NCBI RefSeq assembly: GCF_000262755.1
Contig: NZ_AFEU01000001.1
Location: forward strand, 806,001-870,000
Length of the DNA: 64,000 bases
Direction: 5' to 3'
From: Bacillus methanolicus PB1
GTDB taxonomy: Bacteria > Bacillota > Bacilli > Bacillales > Cytobacillaceae
Below the pieces are notes generated by a model, which was not told where the DNA came from, did not search any database, and saw only the letters and a list, made by a program, of their open reading frames with translations. Positions 1-9,727 of the stretch are shown here, in pieces (the stretch's first letter is position 1; every line of letters begins with the position of its first letter). The position numbers and the translations under genes were made by a program.

Positions 1-2
1 AT

Positions 3-68
3 GAAGAAGATATTAAAACGACAATTCATGCAGTTCAAAATGCTTTTTATTCATTAGCAAACAATTAA
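3..68 (+). CDS. gsaB: C-terminal 21 codons of a gene cut by the window edge, probably gsaB (glutamate-1-semialdehyde aminomutase)
   Basis: An open frame runs from the window edge to a TAA at 66-68 and reads EEDIKTTIHAVQNAFYSLAN plus one N. Its amphipathic look with EEDI at the start resembles the C-terminal helix of class III aminotransferases such as glutamate-1-semialdehyde 2,1-aminomutase. In B. subtilis gsaB lies beside ygaD, and ygaD is the second gene downstream here, so synteny supports the name. The visible piece is too short to prove it; a different aminotransferase is possible. Confidence 0.5.
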   Translation, partial: EEDIKTTIHAVQNAFYSLANN

Positions 69-91
69 ATATTCATTTTTTATACATTACA

Positions 92-127
92 GGGGGACAA
101 ATAGTCCTCCATCATTTTTATTTTTAT
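92..127 (+). terminator. Possible terminator after the gsaB-like gene
   Basis: A GGGGGAC/GTCCTCC stem (92-98 with 104-110, one G-T pair) with a 5-nt loop is followed by an interrupted T-rich tract. The T run is broken by A residues, so this is a moderate intrinsic terminator candidate. Confidence 0.45.
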
Positions 128-214
128 TAATGGAATCGATTTCATTTTTGTGTTTACAGGACTTCTTTCCAATTGTACAAACAATTTTACTATCCAAATC
201 TATGCATAATTATG

Positions 215-244
215 TTGATTTCCATATATTATCATGATAATATA
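215..244 (+). promoter_or_regulatory. Promoter and overlapping 20-bp palindrome upstream of glutamate synthase
   Basis: TTGATT (215-220), a 17-bp spacer and TAATAT (238-243) form a SigA-like promoter. A perfect palindrome, TATATTATCATGATAATATA (225-244), covers the -10 region, so a dimeric repressor could compete with RNA polymerase. It does not look like the GltC or TnrA sites known from B. subtilis; the cognate regulator is unknown. Confidence 0.5.
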
Positions 245-363
245 AATTAAAGTACAATTTTGAAAATTCGTTTCTTTAGTGTATTTTGTCCCCACCATTT
301 TTTCTACAACTTCCAGCTCTGATTTGAATCTCCTCATTTGATGATTTTTAATAATTCTTACTT

Positions 364-416
364 AGGAGGTGTACCGGCTTTAGGGAGTTATCCTCCGCAA
401 ACGAAGCCGACAATCA
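364..416 (+). promoter_or_regulatory. Structured leader in front of glutamate synthase
   Basis: A strong Shine-Dalgarno sequence AGGAGG sits at 364-369, too far (47 nt) from the ATG at 417. Nested inverted repeats fill the space: CGGCTT (376-381) with AAGCCG (404-409), and inside them GGAG (384-387) with CTCC (393-396). The CCTCC at 392-396 could alternatively pair with the AGGAGG. Folding of the outer stem would bring the ribosome site closer to the ATG, so a translation switch is conceivable. There is no in-frame start between the TAG at 381 and 417. Confidence 0.4.
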
Positions 417-3400
417 ATGACACAGCAATGGAGTCCTTCTGTTTTTAAAGATTTTCATCGCCAAGAACATGATGCCTGCGGTATTGTAGCTTGCATGGAA
501 AAAAAGAGAATTCCGACAAGAGAAAATATTTACAATTGTATTAATGCTCTCCTTACAATGAATCACCGCGCAGGGTTTATTAACGGCGAGGGCGATGGGG
601 TAGGAATTCACATTGACATCCCTCGAAAGCTATGGAAGGAAAAATTGCAATTTGCAGGAGCGGACCCTGAACAAGCTGAAAAAGACAATTTTGTCGTCGG
701 ACATGTATTTATTAATAGAAATACAGATACAACCTCCATTAAAAAAGTACTTTCTTCTAAGCTAGAAGCCTTAAATTTTAAAATTCTATATCAAACGGAT
801 GAAGTAACGGACTCCTCTGCCCTTGGTCCAATTGCGATTCAGGAAAACCCGGTGTTTTGGCAGTTCGCCTGTTCATCTGACCTTGCCGGCCAGGAATTGT
901 CGAAAACATTGTTTGAGCTGATTGTTGATTTTGAATTAGATGAGAATGTCCACGTAGCTTCTCTAAGCCAATATCATGCTGTTTACAAAGTAATGGGAGC
1001 AGGCGACATCCTTCCTAAATACTATAAAGATCTGGCGAGCCCCCTTGTTGCTTCAACGATGACTTTAGGGCACAACCGATATTCTACAAATACATTATCG
1101 AGCTTTTTCCGTGTCCAGCCCTTTAGTATACTTGGTCATAACGGAGAAATAAACACCATTGCAAAGCTTCGTGATGAAGCAAGAATGATCGGAGTTCCGC
1201 TTGTGAAAGACGGAAGTGACTCACAAGATTTAAGCCGGACAATTGAAACATTCATTTGCCGTGACGGCTGCTCTCTTTTTGAAGCGATGGACATCTTGTT
1301 CCCTCCGATTATCAATGAAATTAAGGCGTACCCGGAGCATCTTCAAGATTTATACACATATATCCGGGAAGCATGGGGCCATTTTGCCCAAGGACCTGCG
1401 GGTATTATTTCCCGTTTTGGAGATGAAGCTGTTTTCAGCGTAGATGCATTAGGCCTCCGTCCATTATGGATGATCGAAACAGAATCTTCTTACCTGTTTT
1501 CATCAGAGCCGGGGATTATTCCTTCAAGTGAATATGTGAATGACCCTAAACCGCTCGCTCCCGGAGAAAAAGTAGGGCTAAAATGGAACGGCGGCAGTTT
1601 GCAAGTTTTTGAGCAGGTACAATACCAAGAAGAAGTGTATCGCAGTTTTTCCGAAAAAGTAAATCTGGATAATGTACGCAAGAGATTGGTTCCTCCAACT
1701 CTTGAAAAAACAATTATCATGAATTATCCGGATAAAATTCATAACGGACAATATAAAGCATTCGGCTGGGAACGTGACCATGTCCAGCTAATTGAGCAAA
1801 TGGCTGAAAAAGGTGTCGAGCCAATTCGCTCTCTTGGACACGATGCTCCGCTTGCTGCCCTTAATCCCGAACGGAAAAACATAGCTGATTTTATCAAAGA
1901 AAGCGTAGCAGTCGTTACGAACCCCGCCATCGACAGGGAACGGGAAATGGAACATTTTTCTACCCGGACTGTAATCGGCCGGCGGCCGGACCTTTTCAAA
2001 AAACAGGAAACATCAACCGTAATGGAACTGTCAACTCCTTTATTGATTGAAGGAAAAGCTGGCTGCGAGTGTTCGAAAGAACTTCAGCAGCCTAGCTATG
2101 ATCAGGTTGTTTATTATTTTCAAAAACAACAGTTGGCGGTCTATTTATCTATGACATTTACAAAAGAAGAAACGATAGAAGAAGCGCTTTCTCGCCTATC
2201 CGAATCGGCTGTTGCGGCTGTTAAAGATGGAAAAACTTTGCTGATATTGGATGATGCAAATGCACATCTCGATAACACTTTTTGGCTTGATCCGCATCTA
2301 GTGACGTCCGCCATCGACCAAGCGCTTGTAAAAGCCGAACTAAGAAGAGAATGTTCATTGCTTCTAAGGTCAGCAGCCATCCGCTCTTTACATGACATTG
2401 TTGTAGCATTTGGCTTGGGAGCAGATTTAATCAGCCCATACTATATGTTTATGACCGTTTGGGACAAATCAATTAAACCATTAACAAATCTATATAGTGC
2501 TTTAACAAAAGGTCTTGAAAAAGTGATCTCTACGATTGGAATACATGAACTAAGGGGATATGGACGTTTATTTTCAGCAATCGGCTTAAATGAACAAATA
2601 GCGGAATACTTGAACATCGTCAATTTCTTCGGATCAAAAGAGCTCGCCTACAACTTTGAAGCAATGAAACAAGATGCGATTCAGAGGGCTCAAGACTACC
2701 ACAATGACAAAGAGAGAATCGTGAAAACATTCCATCTATTCCCTAGAATCTGGAAAGCAATCGGAGAGGTGGCAGCAACAGGAGATTACAGAGTCTATCG
2801 CGAAAAAATCAGCGAGCAGGAGGAACAAAATCCGACCACCATTCGCCATTTAACCGGATTAAAGAAAGTTTCTTCACCTCTTTCACCGAATGAGGTTGAT
2901 ATTAGCGTCGGAGAACACAGCCTGCCGTTTGTCATTGCTTCGATGTCTTTCGGTTCGCAAAATGAAATTGCCTTCCGTGCTTATGCCGAAGGAGCAGACC
3001 GTCTGAATATGGTCAGCTTAAACGGTGAAGGCGGAGAAATCAAAGATATGTTAGGAAAATATCCAAGAACGCGCGGTCAGCAAGTTGCGTCGGGACGATT
3101 CGGGGTAAATGCCGAACTATTAAATTCATCAAACTTGCTTGAGATCAAAATCGGGCAAGGGGCAAAACCCGGAGAAGGCGGTCATCTGCCAGGTTCAAAA
3201 GTAACAGCAAAAATTGCGGAAGCAAGGAACGCAACAATTGGCTCTGATTTAATCTCGCCTTCCAATAACCATGATATTTATTCAATTGAAGATCTCGCAC
3301 AGATGATACAAGAACTGAAAACGGCAAACGATAAAGCAAAGGTAGCCGTTAAAGTTCCGATCGTTCCTAATATCGGAACAATCGCAGTCGGAATCGCCAA

Positions 3401-4883
3401 AGCCGGTGCAGATATCATTACTCTGAGCGGTTTTGACGGCGGTACCGGTGCAGCCAGAATCCACGCCCTTGAACATGTCGGCCTTCCTGTTGAAATCGGG
3501 GTAAAAGCAGCTCATAATGCACTGCTTGAAGCCGGTTTGCGCGATAAAGTGGAATTATGGGCAGATGGCGGAATAAAAAGTGCACTCGATGTCTTAAAAG
3601 TTATGCTGCTCGGCGCAAACCGGATTGGTTTTGGTACACTTTCCATGCTTGCCATCGGCTGTACTACATGTCGCGGCTGCCATTTAGATACTTGCCATGT
3701 CGGTATCGCAACACAGATTGAATCAGAAGCCCAGGCAAAAGAACACGGCCTTCGCCGCTTTGTTCCGCGCCAGTTTGATACAGCTGTTCAAGGAATTGTA
3801 AATTTATTTACGGCCTTCGGTAATGAGCTGAAAGCTCTCACTGCTTCAATCGGAATTAAAAAATTGCAAGATGCAGTCGGAAGATCAGATCTGCTTGAAC
3901 AAATAAGAGGAAAAGACCAATTAGATTTAGAATATTTGTTAAAAACACTTGAAATCGGACAGATTGCACAATATGAAGCAGCTGCTTCTCTCGAAACAAG
4001 GCAGCTTCAAATTGCAGCAGGTGCAGAATACCTTGATGCAGTGGAAGAAAAACTGCAACAGTCCCGCGAGTTCATAAGCATTACTTCGGAACAGCGGGTA
4101 CTTGGCAGCCGCGTCTCCTGTCATCGGGTACGAGGGCGCCTCGATGGGTCATACCGGAGCCTCCCTCCTGTCAAACTGAAATACCGAAGCTCCATTTTAG
4201 GAAATGGGCTTGGTGCCTACAACAGTGAAGGCATTCACATTGAAGTTGACGGAGGCGGACAAGATGGCGTCGGTAAAACGTCCTTCGGCGGAAGTATTCT
4301 TATCTTTAAATCGAAAGGAAAAGACGGCCGTTATTACAACGGTTCTGTCGGAAAAGGTTTTGGCTACGGCGCACAAAAAGGTTTGCTTGTGGCACAAGGA
4401 AATGCGGATGCCCGCGCCGGAATCCGACTTTCCGGTGCAGATATGATTATCGGCGGACAGTTAAAACAGCCGATTCCAGAAAAAGAGATGGGAAATATCG
4501 CTTCGAAAGCAAATATTAAAGGCTTTGCATTTGAATACATGACAAACGGCAGAGGGCTCGTTCTGGGAGATCCGGGGCCATGGATTTGCGCAGGTATGAC
4601 AGGCGGTGCCGTTTATTTGCGCCATCAGCCTGAAATGGGCTTAACAAAAGAAGCCATTCAAAGACGGATTGCAAAAGGAGCGAAAGTTTCCGCTTCTCCT
4701 CTTTCCGATAAAGGAAAACAGGATGTAACAGAGCTGCTTGGTAAATATGTTCAATTGCTTGAACAGGAAGGGCAAGAATCTGAAGCTAGAAAGCTTGCTC
4801 TTCTTTTAGAAAATCCGGAAGAACACTTTGTACAAATCGTTCCGGTTAAAGAACAAGCAGATCCATCTGTTTCAACAGAATAA
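417..4883 (+). CDS. gltA: Glutamate synthase (GOGAT) large subunit, full-length and stand-alone
   Basis: This 1488-residue protein converts glutamine plus 2-oxoglutarate to two glutamates. The N-terminal class II glutamine amidotransferase domain starts with the sequence HDACGIVACMEK; Cys21 would become the catalytic N-terminal residue after removal of a short propeptide. A central domain and an FMN-binding synthase domain (about 850-1200) follow. The 3Fe-4S cluster ligands fit the C-x5-C-x4-C pattern at Cys1082, Cys1088 and Cys1093. A C-terminal right-handed beta-helix domain ends the protein. Length matches the bacterial large subunit. No small (NADPH-oxidising) subunit lies in the window, so electrons may come from ferredoxin or from a subunit encoded elsewhere. 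The gene is inserted between gsaB-like and ygaD, which are adjacent in B. subtilis. The chosen ATG has no close ribosome site, but the amidotransferase motif spacing supports it. Confidence 0.93.
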   Translation: MTQQWSPSVFKDFHRQEHDACGIVACMEKKRIPTRENIYNCINALLTMNHRAGFINGEGDGVGIHIDIPRKLWKEKLQFAGADPEQAEKDNFVVGHVFINRNTDTTSIKKVLSSKLEALNFKILYQTDEVTDSSALGPIAIQENPVFWQFACSSDLAGQELSKTLFELIVDFELDENVHVASLSQYHAVYKVMGAGDILPKYYKDLASPLVASTMTLGHNRYSTNTLSSFFRVQPFSILGHNGEINTIAKLRDEARMIGVPLVKDGSDSQDLSRTIETFICRDGCSLFEAMDILFPPIINEIKAYPEHLQDLYTYIREAWGHFAQGPAGIISRFGDEAVFSVDALGLRPLWMIETESSYLFSSEPGIIPSSEYVNDPKPLAPGEKVGLKWNGGSLQVFEQVQYQEEVYRSFSEKVNLDNVRKRLVPPTLEKTIIMNYPDKIHNGQYKAFGWERDHVQLIEQMAEKGVEPIRSLGHDAPLAALNPERKNIADFIKESVAVVTNPAIDREREMEHFSTRTVIGRRPDLFKKQETSTVMELSTPLLIEGKAGCECSKELQQPSYDQVVYYFQKQQLAVYLSMTFTKEETIEEALSRLSESAVAAVKDGKTLLILDDANAHLDNTFWLDPHLVTSAIDQALVKAELRRECSLLLRSAAIRSLHDIVVAFGLGADLISPYYMFMTVWDKSIKPLTNLYSALTKGLEKVISTIGIHELRGYGRLFSAIGLNEQIAEYLNIVNFFGSKELAYNFEAMKQDAIQRAQDYHNDKERIVKTFHLFPRIWKAIGEVAATGDYRVYREKISEQEEQNPTTIRHLTGLKKVSSPLSPNEVDISVGEHSLPFVIASMSFGSQNEIAFRAYAEGADRLNMVSLNGEGGEIKDMLGKYPRTRGQQVASGRFGVNAELLNSSNLLEIKIGQGAKPGEGGHLPGSKVTAKIAEARNATIGSDLISPSNNHDIYSIEDLAQMIQELKTANDKAKVAVKVPIVPNIGTIAVGIAKAGADIITLSGFDGGTGAARIHALEHVGLPVEIGVKAAHNALLEAGLRDKVELWADGGIKSALDVLKVMLLGANRIGFGTLSMLAIGCTTCRGCHLDTCHVGIATQIESEAQAKEHGLRRFVPRQFDTAVQGIVNLFTAFGNELKALTASIGIKKLQDAVGRSDLLEQIRGKDQLDLEYLLKTLEIGQIAQYEAAASLETRQLQIAAGAEYLDAVEEKLQQSREFISITSEQRVLGSRVSCHRVRGRLDGSYRSLPPVKLKYRSSILGNGLGAYNSEGIHIEVDGGGQDGVGKTSFGGSILIFKSKGKDGRYYNGSVGKGFGYGAQKGLLVAQGNADARAGIRLSGADMIIGGQLKQPIPEKEMGNIASKANIKGFAFEYMTNGRGLVLGDPGPWICAGMTGGAVYLRHQPEMGLTKEAIQRRIAKGAKVSASPLSDKGKQDVTELLGKYVQLLEQEGQESEARKLALLLENPEEHFVQIVPVKEQADPSVSTE

Positions 4884-4906
4884 TTAGAATATGATAGAAT
4901 ATGTAA

Positions 4907-4952
4907 TGGGACTGAATTCGAGGAGCTTTTTTCCTCAAAATTCGGTCCCTTT
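4907..4952. terminator. Terminator between convergent gltA-type and ygaD genes
   Basis: A long, partly mismatched hairpin pairs GGGACTGAATTCGAGGA (from 4908) with a complement ending in ATTCGGTCCC (to about 4949), with T/A-rich loop and flanks. It lies between two convergent genes and could serve both. Confidence 0.65.
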
Positions 4953-4985
4953 CGCAATGATTAGCCAGAAAAAGGTCCTCTTCTA

Positions 4986-6734
4986 TTAATTGCCGAACTG
5001 CTGTACTTGAAATAGTTTATAGTAACCGCCCTTTTTCTTCATTAGTTCTTCATGAGTTCCTTGTTCGGTTATTTCCCCATTTTCAATTAAAACAATTCTG
5101 TCAGCATGTGTAATGGTCGAGAGCCGATGTGCGACAATAAATGTGGTTCGGTCCTTTGCTAATTTTTCTAAAGCCTCCTGGATTAAGTGCTCACTTTCCA
5201 AATCCAGGGCAGAGGTTGCTTCATCCAAAATCAGTATTGGCGGATTTTTAAGGAAAACTCTTGCGATCGCGATTCTTTGTTTTTGCCCTCCGGACAATTT
5301 GAAACCTCTTTCTCCCACTCTTGTGTCATAACCATCAGGTAAATTCATAATAAATTCATGAGCATTTGCAAGCTTAGCAGCTTCAATGATCTCTTCGTCA
5401 GAGGCATCTGGCTTGCCAAGCAGGATGTTCAATTTAACGGACTCACTAAACAAAATATTGTCCTGAAGAACCATCCCTATCTTATCTCTGAGGCTCCTTA
5501 CCTTAAAGGTTCGTATATCCTTCCCGTCCAATAATATTCTGCCTTTTGTCACATCATAAAATCTTGGAATTAAGCTTACTAAAGATGATTTTCCTCCTCC
5601 GCTCATACCGACAAAGGCAATTGTTTCTCCCTTTTTCACTTCAAGATTTATGTTTTTCAAAACATGTTCTTCTTGTGAAGAATAAGAAAAGCTAATACTT
5701 TCAAAAGTAATATCCCCATAAACATGATTGCATTCGATTGCATTTGGAGAATCTTCTATATCATATTTTTCATCAATGAATTCAAAAACCCTGTCCATTG
5801 AAGCAATTGATTGGGTAATAGATGTCGAAGAATTAACAAGCCTCCTTAAAGGATTATAAAGCCTGTCAATATAGGCAATAAACGCAACCATTGTTCCTAA
5901 TGATAAATTTTCCTGGATCACCTGAAAACCTGAATAGCTAATTACAATCAAAGGTGCAATATCGGTTATCGTATTAACAACGGCATAAGCTTTTGCATTC
6001 CAGCGCGTATGGTCTAAAGCTTTTGCTAAAAAGTTTCTGTTATGTTTATCAAATTGAGTTTGTTCAAAATTTTCAATCGCAAAGCTTTTGATAACCGACA
6101 TGCCTTGAACACGCTCATGCAAATAACTTTGGACTTCTGCGAGAGCTTGCGAGCGAACCCTTGTAAGCTTGCGCAAATTTCCAAAAAAATAATTTACTGA
6201 TAAAGCATAAAACGGTAATAATATTAATGACACAATCGTTAAAGAAACATCCATCGTAAACATAATTGCAATTGCAATGATAATGGTAGCCATATCAAGC
6301 CATAAATTCATTAAACCGGTAATGACAAAAGTCTTTGTTTGCTCAACATCGTTAATAACCCTGGAAATTACTTCTCCTGCCCTTGTATTTGCATAATATT
6401 TAAAGCTTAATTTTTGAAGATGCGTAAAAAGACGGTCCCGAATATCGTATAAAATTTTGCTTGCAGTCCACTGAGCAAAATATTGGCGGTAATATTCGAT
6501 CGGAGGGCGAAGAACGACAAACACGACGAGTATCAAACCCATAATCCAATACAATTTATAAAGCTTATCCCCTTGTGTAAGAACATCATTTGAAACAATA
6601 TCATCAACGACATATTTAATACATAACGGAATTAACAAGGGAATGGCAAATTTGATCACTCCAATAATGATCGTTCCAATAATTTGCAAACGATACGGTT
6701 TTACAAAGTGTAAATACCTTCGAATACTGTCCAA
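4986..6734 (-). CDS. ygaD: ABC exporter YgaD (MsbA/BmrA type)
   Basis: This 582-residue half-transporter has an N-terminal six-helix exporter membrane domain (about 1-310) and a C-terminal ATPase domain. The Walker A motif GMSGGGKSS is near residue 375, the signature LSGGQKQR near 480, Walker B with [11 protein letters not shown] just after, and the switch histidine in VAHRLSTI near 535. It should work as a homodimer in the membrane and export lipid-like or drug-like substrates; the natural substrate is unknown. Length and gene order (next to ygaC) match B. subtilis YgaD. The ATG overlaps no other gene, and a purine-rich GGGGGAG lies just upstream of the start. Confidence 0.92.
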   Translation of the reverse strand: MDSIRRYLHFVKPYRLQIIGTIIIGVIKFAIPLLIPLCIKYVVDDIVSNDVLTQGDKLYKLYWIMGLILVVFVVLRPPIEYYRQYFAQWTASKILYDIRDRLFTHLQKLSFKYYANTRAGEVISRVINDVEQTKTFVITGLMNLWLDMATIIIAIAIMFTMDVSLTIVSLILLPFYALSVNYFFGNLRKLTRVRSQALAEVQSYLHERVQGMSVIKSFAIENFEQTQFDKHNRNFLAKALDHTRWNAKAYAVVNTITDIAPLIVISYSGFQVIQENLSLGTMVAFIAYIDRLYNPLRRLVNSSTSITQSIASMDRVFEFIDEKYDIEDSPNAIECNHVYGDITFESISFSYSSQEEHVLKNINLEVKKGETIAFVGMSGGGKSSLVSLIPRFYDVTKGRILLDGKDIRTFKVRSLRDKIGMVLQDNILFSESVKLNILLGKPDASDEEIIEAAKLANAHEFIMNLPDGYDTRVGERGFKLSGGQKQRIAIARVFLKNPPILILDEATSALDLESEHLIQEALEKLAKDRTTFIVAHRLSTITHADRIVLIENGEITEQGTHEELMKKKGGYYKLFQVQQFGN

Positions 6735-6778
6735 GCCTTCTCCCCCTCCGGCACAGTAAATCTCTTTTCTTCATACAC

Positions 6779-6810
6779 ATAAAAAACCTGTTGAATCGGC
6801 ATCAACAGGC
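6779..6810 (-). terminator. Intrinsic terminator of ygaC
   Basis: On the minus strand, CCTGTTGA and TCAACAGG (outer ends 6787 and 6809) form a perfect 8-bp stem with a 7-nt loop, followed by TTTTTT. It separates ygaC from ygaD, so ygaD is probably transcribed from its own promoter or by read-through. Confidence 0.85.
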
Positions 6811-6832
6811 AGCGATTTAGGACTCATCCAAA

Positions 6833-7363
6833 TTAGCGTCTGTATGTCAAATAGCGTTCATACCAAATATCAATAAAATCTGGTGAAAATGGACCCTTTC
6901 GCTGGCGGATCCACCGGATCAGTTTGGCAACATTTCTTTTCAAAATTTGGTCGATCACTTCCGGGTATTTCATTTCTTTTCTGTGACGCTCATACTCATC
7001 TTCGTCCAATATATGAAATGTCATATCGGGAAATACCTTAATATCCAAATCATAATCAATATATTTTAACGCTTCATTATCATATATGAAAGGTGAACTT
7101 AAGTTACAGTAATAATAAACTCCATCTTCCCGGATCATTCCAATAATATTAAACCAGCACTGTGAATGGAAATAACAAATGGCAGGCTCCCTAGTAATCC
7201 AAGTCCTTCCATCTGCTTCTGTAACCATTGAACGGTCATTTCCGCCAATAACAATATTTTGCGTCCCTTTTAAAACAGTTGTTTCTTCCCAGACGCGATG
7301 GATGTGCCCATTGTGCTTATAACTTTGAATTTGGATTGATTCACCTTCGTTGGGTACGCCCAT
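6833..7363 (-). CDS. ygaC: DUF402 protein YgaC (nucleoside tri/diphosphate phosphatase family)
   Basis: This 176-residue protein belongs to the DUF402/FomD-like family; members of the UPF0374 branch hydrolyse nucleoside tri- and diphosphates. Conserved parts visible are [19 protein letters not shown] at the N terminus, the [13 protein letters not shown] stretch and the acidic DLDIKVFPD segment that would bind metal. I start it at the ATG at 7363, because GGGGAG lies 5 nt upstream and the length then equals the 176 residues of the B. subtilis protein; a longer frame opening at 7384 has no comparable site. It is followed by its own terminator. Confidence 0.9.
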   Translation of the reverse strand: MGVPNEGESIQIQSYKHNGHIHRVWEETTVLKGTQNIVIGGNDRSMVTEADGRTWITREPAICYFHSQCWFNIIGMIREDGVYYYCNLSSPFIYDNEALKYIDYDLDIKVFPDMTFHILDEDEYERHRKEMKYPEVIDQILKRNVAKLIRWIRQRKGPFSPDFIDIWYERYLTYRR

Positions 7364-7672
7364 TTTTATCTCCCCTACTTTCATCCCGGACGCTTTTGCA
7401 AACTATACAAGTAGATACGTCCAGTCACCTGAACGTGTAAATCTGGCAGATGGAAAAAATTCCGATTGGTCTTCGAATGTTTCTAAATTTGAGGCTCTTG
7501 TATACAAGGAAAACAATCGAAAAAAACAACAAAGAACGATTCCTATTCTATATTATTATAACGGTTAAATAAAGAATTTAAAACAAAAGAGCCATTTTTC
7601 AATGACCCTTCAAAAATATCTTTTGATATTTGACAAAGGATAGTCTTGAGACATTGAAAACAAAAACTTACA
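7364..7672 (-). other. Intergenic space between ygaB and ygaC
   Basis: No gene is seen. It should hold the ygaB terminator and the ygaC promoter; a weak hairpin around CAAAAATATC/GATATTTG (about 7609-7632) is the only structure noticed. Confidence 0.5.
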
Positions 7673-7924
7673 TTAACATGTAATTTTTGAAGCTTGATAT
7701 GACCGAATAACCTCTTCTGTCTGCAGTTCAAATATTCTGTGTATTTCCTTCAGTTCCTTTTTCATTCTTGCTATTTCCATTTGAATGCTTTCAAGTTCGG
7801 CTTCTTCCTGCATGATCATTAATTCCTGTTCAATTTCTTGGCAGCGCTCAAGTTCTCTCTGTAAATACAATAACTTCTCCATTGTTTTCATCTGTTCATT
7901 TACTAAACGGTTAAACATCTGCAT
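7673..7924 (-). CDS. ygaB: YgaB-like coiled-coil protein
   Basis: A small charged protein of about 83 residues, almost entirely predicted helix, with heptad-like spacing through the LYLQRELERCQEIEQEL and MEIARMKKELKEIH stretches. Its size, charge and position between sspE and ygaC match B. subtilis YgaB, whose function is unknown. An ATG at 7924 is preceded by GGTGAT at 4 nt and is preferred; a GTG at 7933 would add three residues. No signal peptide or membrane segment. Confidence 0.75.
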   Translation of the reverse strand: MQMFNRLVNEQMKTMEKLLYLQRELERCQEIEQELMIMQEEAELESIQMEIARMKKELKEIHRIFELQTEEVIRSYQASKITC

Positions 7925-8160
7925 ATCAATCACCGTCCCATTATTTTGTTCAATTTATTTATTCGTGGATAGCTCATAAACTCCTTTATCTAGTTATGTT
8001 GATGGAGAGGAAGTTTTGTCGAATCGTTTATTAACCTTCACAAAAGATATTTTTTTGGAAAAAATAACGGAAATTTTGAAAAAAGAAGAGTAAATTCAGA
8101 AAAATTAAAAAAAAACTTCTTTTATAAAGGAAGAAAAATTTTGAAAAAAATCATAAAAAA
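7925..8160. other. AT-rich intergenic space upstream of ygaB
   Basis: No open frame, RNA or repeat recognised apart from homopolymeric A and T runs; the ygaB promoter must lie here. Confidence 0.5.
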
Positions 8161-8264
8161 GAGGCTGACTCGAGCCAGGCACCTTAATTACTAATATAGA
8201 AACATGATCATTGTTTCTATATTAGTAATTGCAGACGGGCACCGGGCACTTATTGGTCAGCCTC
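8161..8264. repeat. Palindromic interspersed element downstream of sspE (terminator-like)
   Basis: Outer arms GAGGCTGAC (8161-8169) and GTCAGCCTC (8256-8264) enclose a perfect 18-bp inverted repeat (8186-8203 with 8213-8230, 9-nt loop) and a GGGCACCGGGC motif. On the minus strand the outer arm runs into TTTTTT, so it can end sspE transcription. It shares features with the GGGTCTGACCC family in this window. Confidence 0.75.
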
Positions 8265-8286
8265 CAATACTTTTGTTATTTTGTTA

Positions 8287-8505
8287 TTAACTGCTTTGTC
8301 CGGATTGGCCGGAATTTTGTGCCTTTTTCGCTTCAGCTTGTTGGTTTTGTTGTCTTACTTGTTGAGCATTAGTTTCGCTTGCAAACTCAGTGCCGAATTG
8401 TCCTTGGCCAGCTGTTTGGCTTTGACCAGACTGAGCGTTTTGTTGTCTTACTTCTTGAATGTTAGTACCAGCTTTCGTTTTGTTTGGCTGTTGATTGTTT
8501 GCCAT
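8287..8505 (-). CDS. sspE: Gamma-type small acid-soluble spore protein
   Basis: A 72-residue, Gln/Asn-rich protein without hydrophobic segments. Two copies of a repeat (NIQEVRQQNAQ and NAQQVRQQNQQ) flank the sequence FGTEFASET, the type of site cut by the germination protease GPR. Gamma SASPs do not coat DNA; they are an amino-acid store for germination. The start is the ATG at 8505 because GGAGGTGAT lies 4 nt upstream; an upstream extension lacks a ribosome site. Position between ygaB and fabL matches B. subtilis. Forespore (SigG) expression is expected from the family; I could not identify the promoter with certainty. Confidence 0.93.
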   Translation of the reverse strand: MANNQQPNKTKAGTNIQEVRQQNAQSGQSQTAGQGQFGTEFASETNAQQVRQQNQQAEAKKAQNSGQSGQSS

Positions 8506-8588
8506 TGTAATCACCTCCACGAACATTAATCTATCCATTCGTGGCGGAAATTATTCGACATTTTCATACAGAAATAAACCAGTTAAAA

Positions 8589-9356
<768 letters not shown>

Positions 9357-9456
9357 TCACAAGTTTTGTTTATATTTTAACTTTTCCATGTATAGAAAAC
9401 AATGTTCGAAAAAAACTAGTTTTAGATCATAAAAATATGGTGAAAGGGTGTTTGCC

Positions 9457-9681
9457 ATGTATATTGGCCGTAATATGACCGAGCTTTCAATGATGCCGAA
9501 AACGGAATGGAAAAACAGTGAACTGGCCTTCTTTCATCATTCGCTTCAGCAGATCATGCCTTATTTAAATGCAGAAGGACAGACAATCCATCATGAAATT
9601 GTAGAAGAAATTGAACGGCGCGGTGGACTTGAACGTACAGAAGCAGATTATTCTCATGGAACGAAAACCTCTTTCGATTGA
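9457..9681 (+). CDS. yfhS: YfhS-like small protein
   Basis: A 74-residue soluble protein beginning MYIGRNMTELSMMPKTEW and containing FFHHSLQQIMPYLNAEG and GGLERTEADYSHG. Its size and position between fabL and mutY match B. subtilis YfhS, whose molecular function is not known to me. The ATG at 9457 is preferred over an in-frame GTG at 9448, since AAAGGG then stands 9 nt upstream. No membrane segment or cysteine is present. Confidence 0.8.
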   Translation: MYIGRNMTELSMMPKTEWKNSELAFFHHSLQQIMPYLNAEGQTIHHEIVEEIERRGGLERTEADYSHGTKTSFD

Positions 9682-9690
9682 TCGTTCATC

Positions 9691-9727
9691 AAAGGGAAAA
9701 CGCTTAAGCTAAAGCGTTTTCCCTTTT
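9691..9727. terminator. Bidirectional terminator that overlaps the mutY coding end
   Basis: AAAGGGAAAACGCTT and AAAGCGTTTTCCCTTTT form a perfect stem with a small loop, symmetric T/A tails on both sides. The right arm encodes the last residues of mutY (SKGKTL), whose stop codon is at 9709-9711, so one hairpin serves both convergent genes. Confidence 0.9.
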
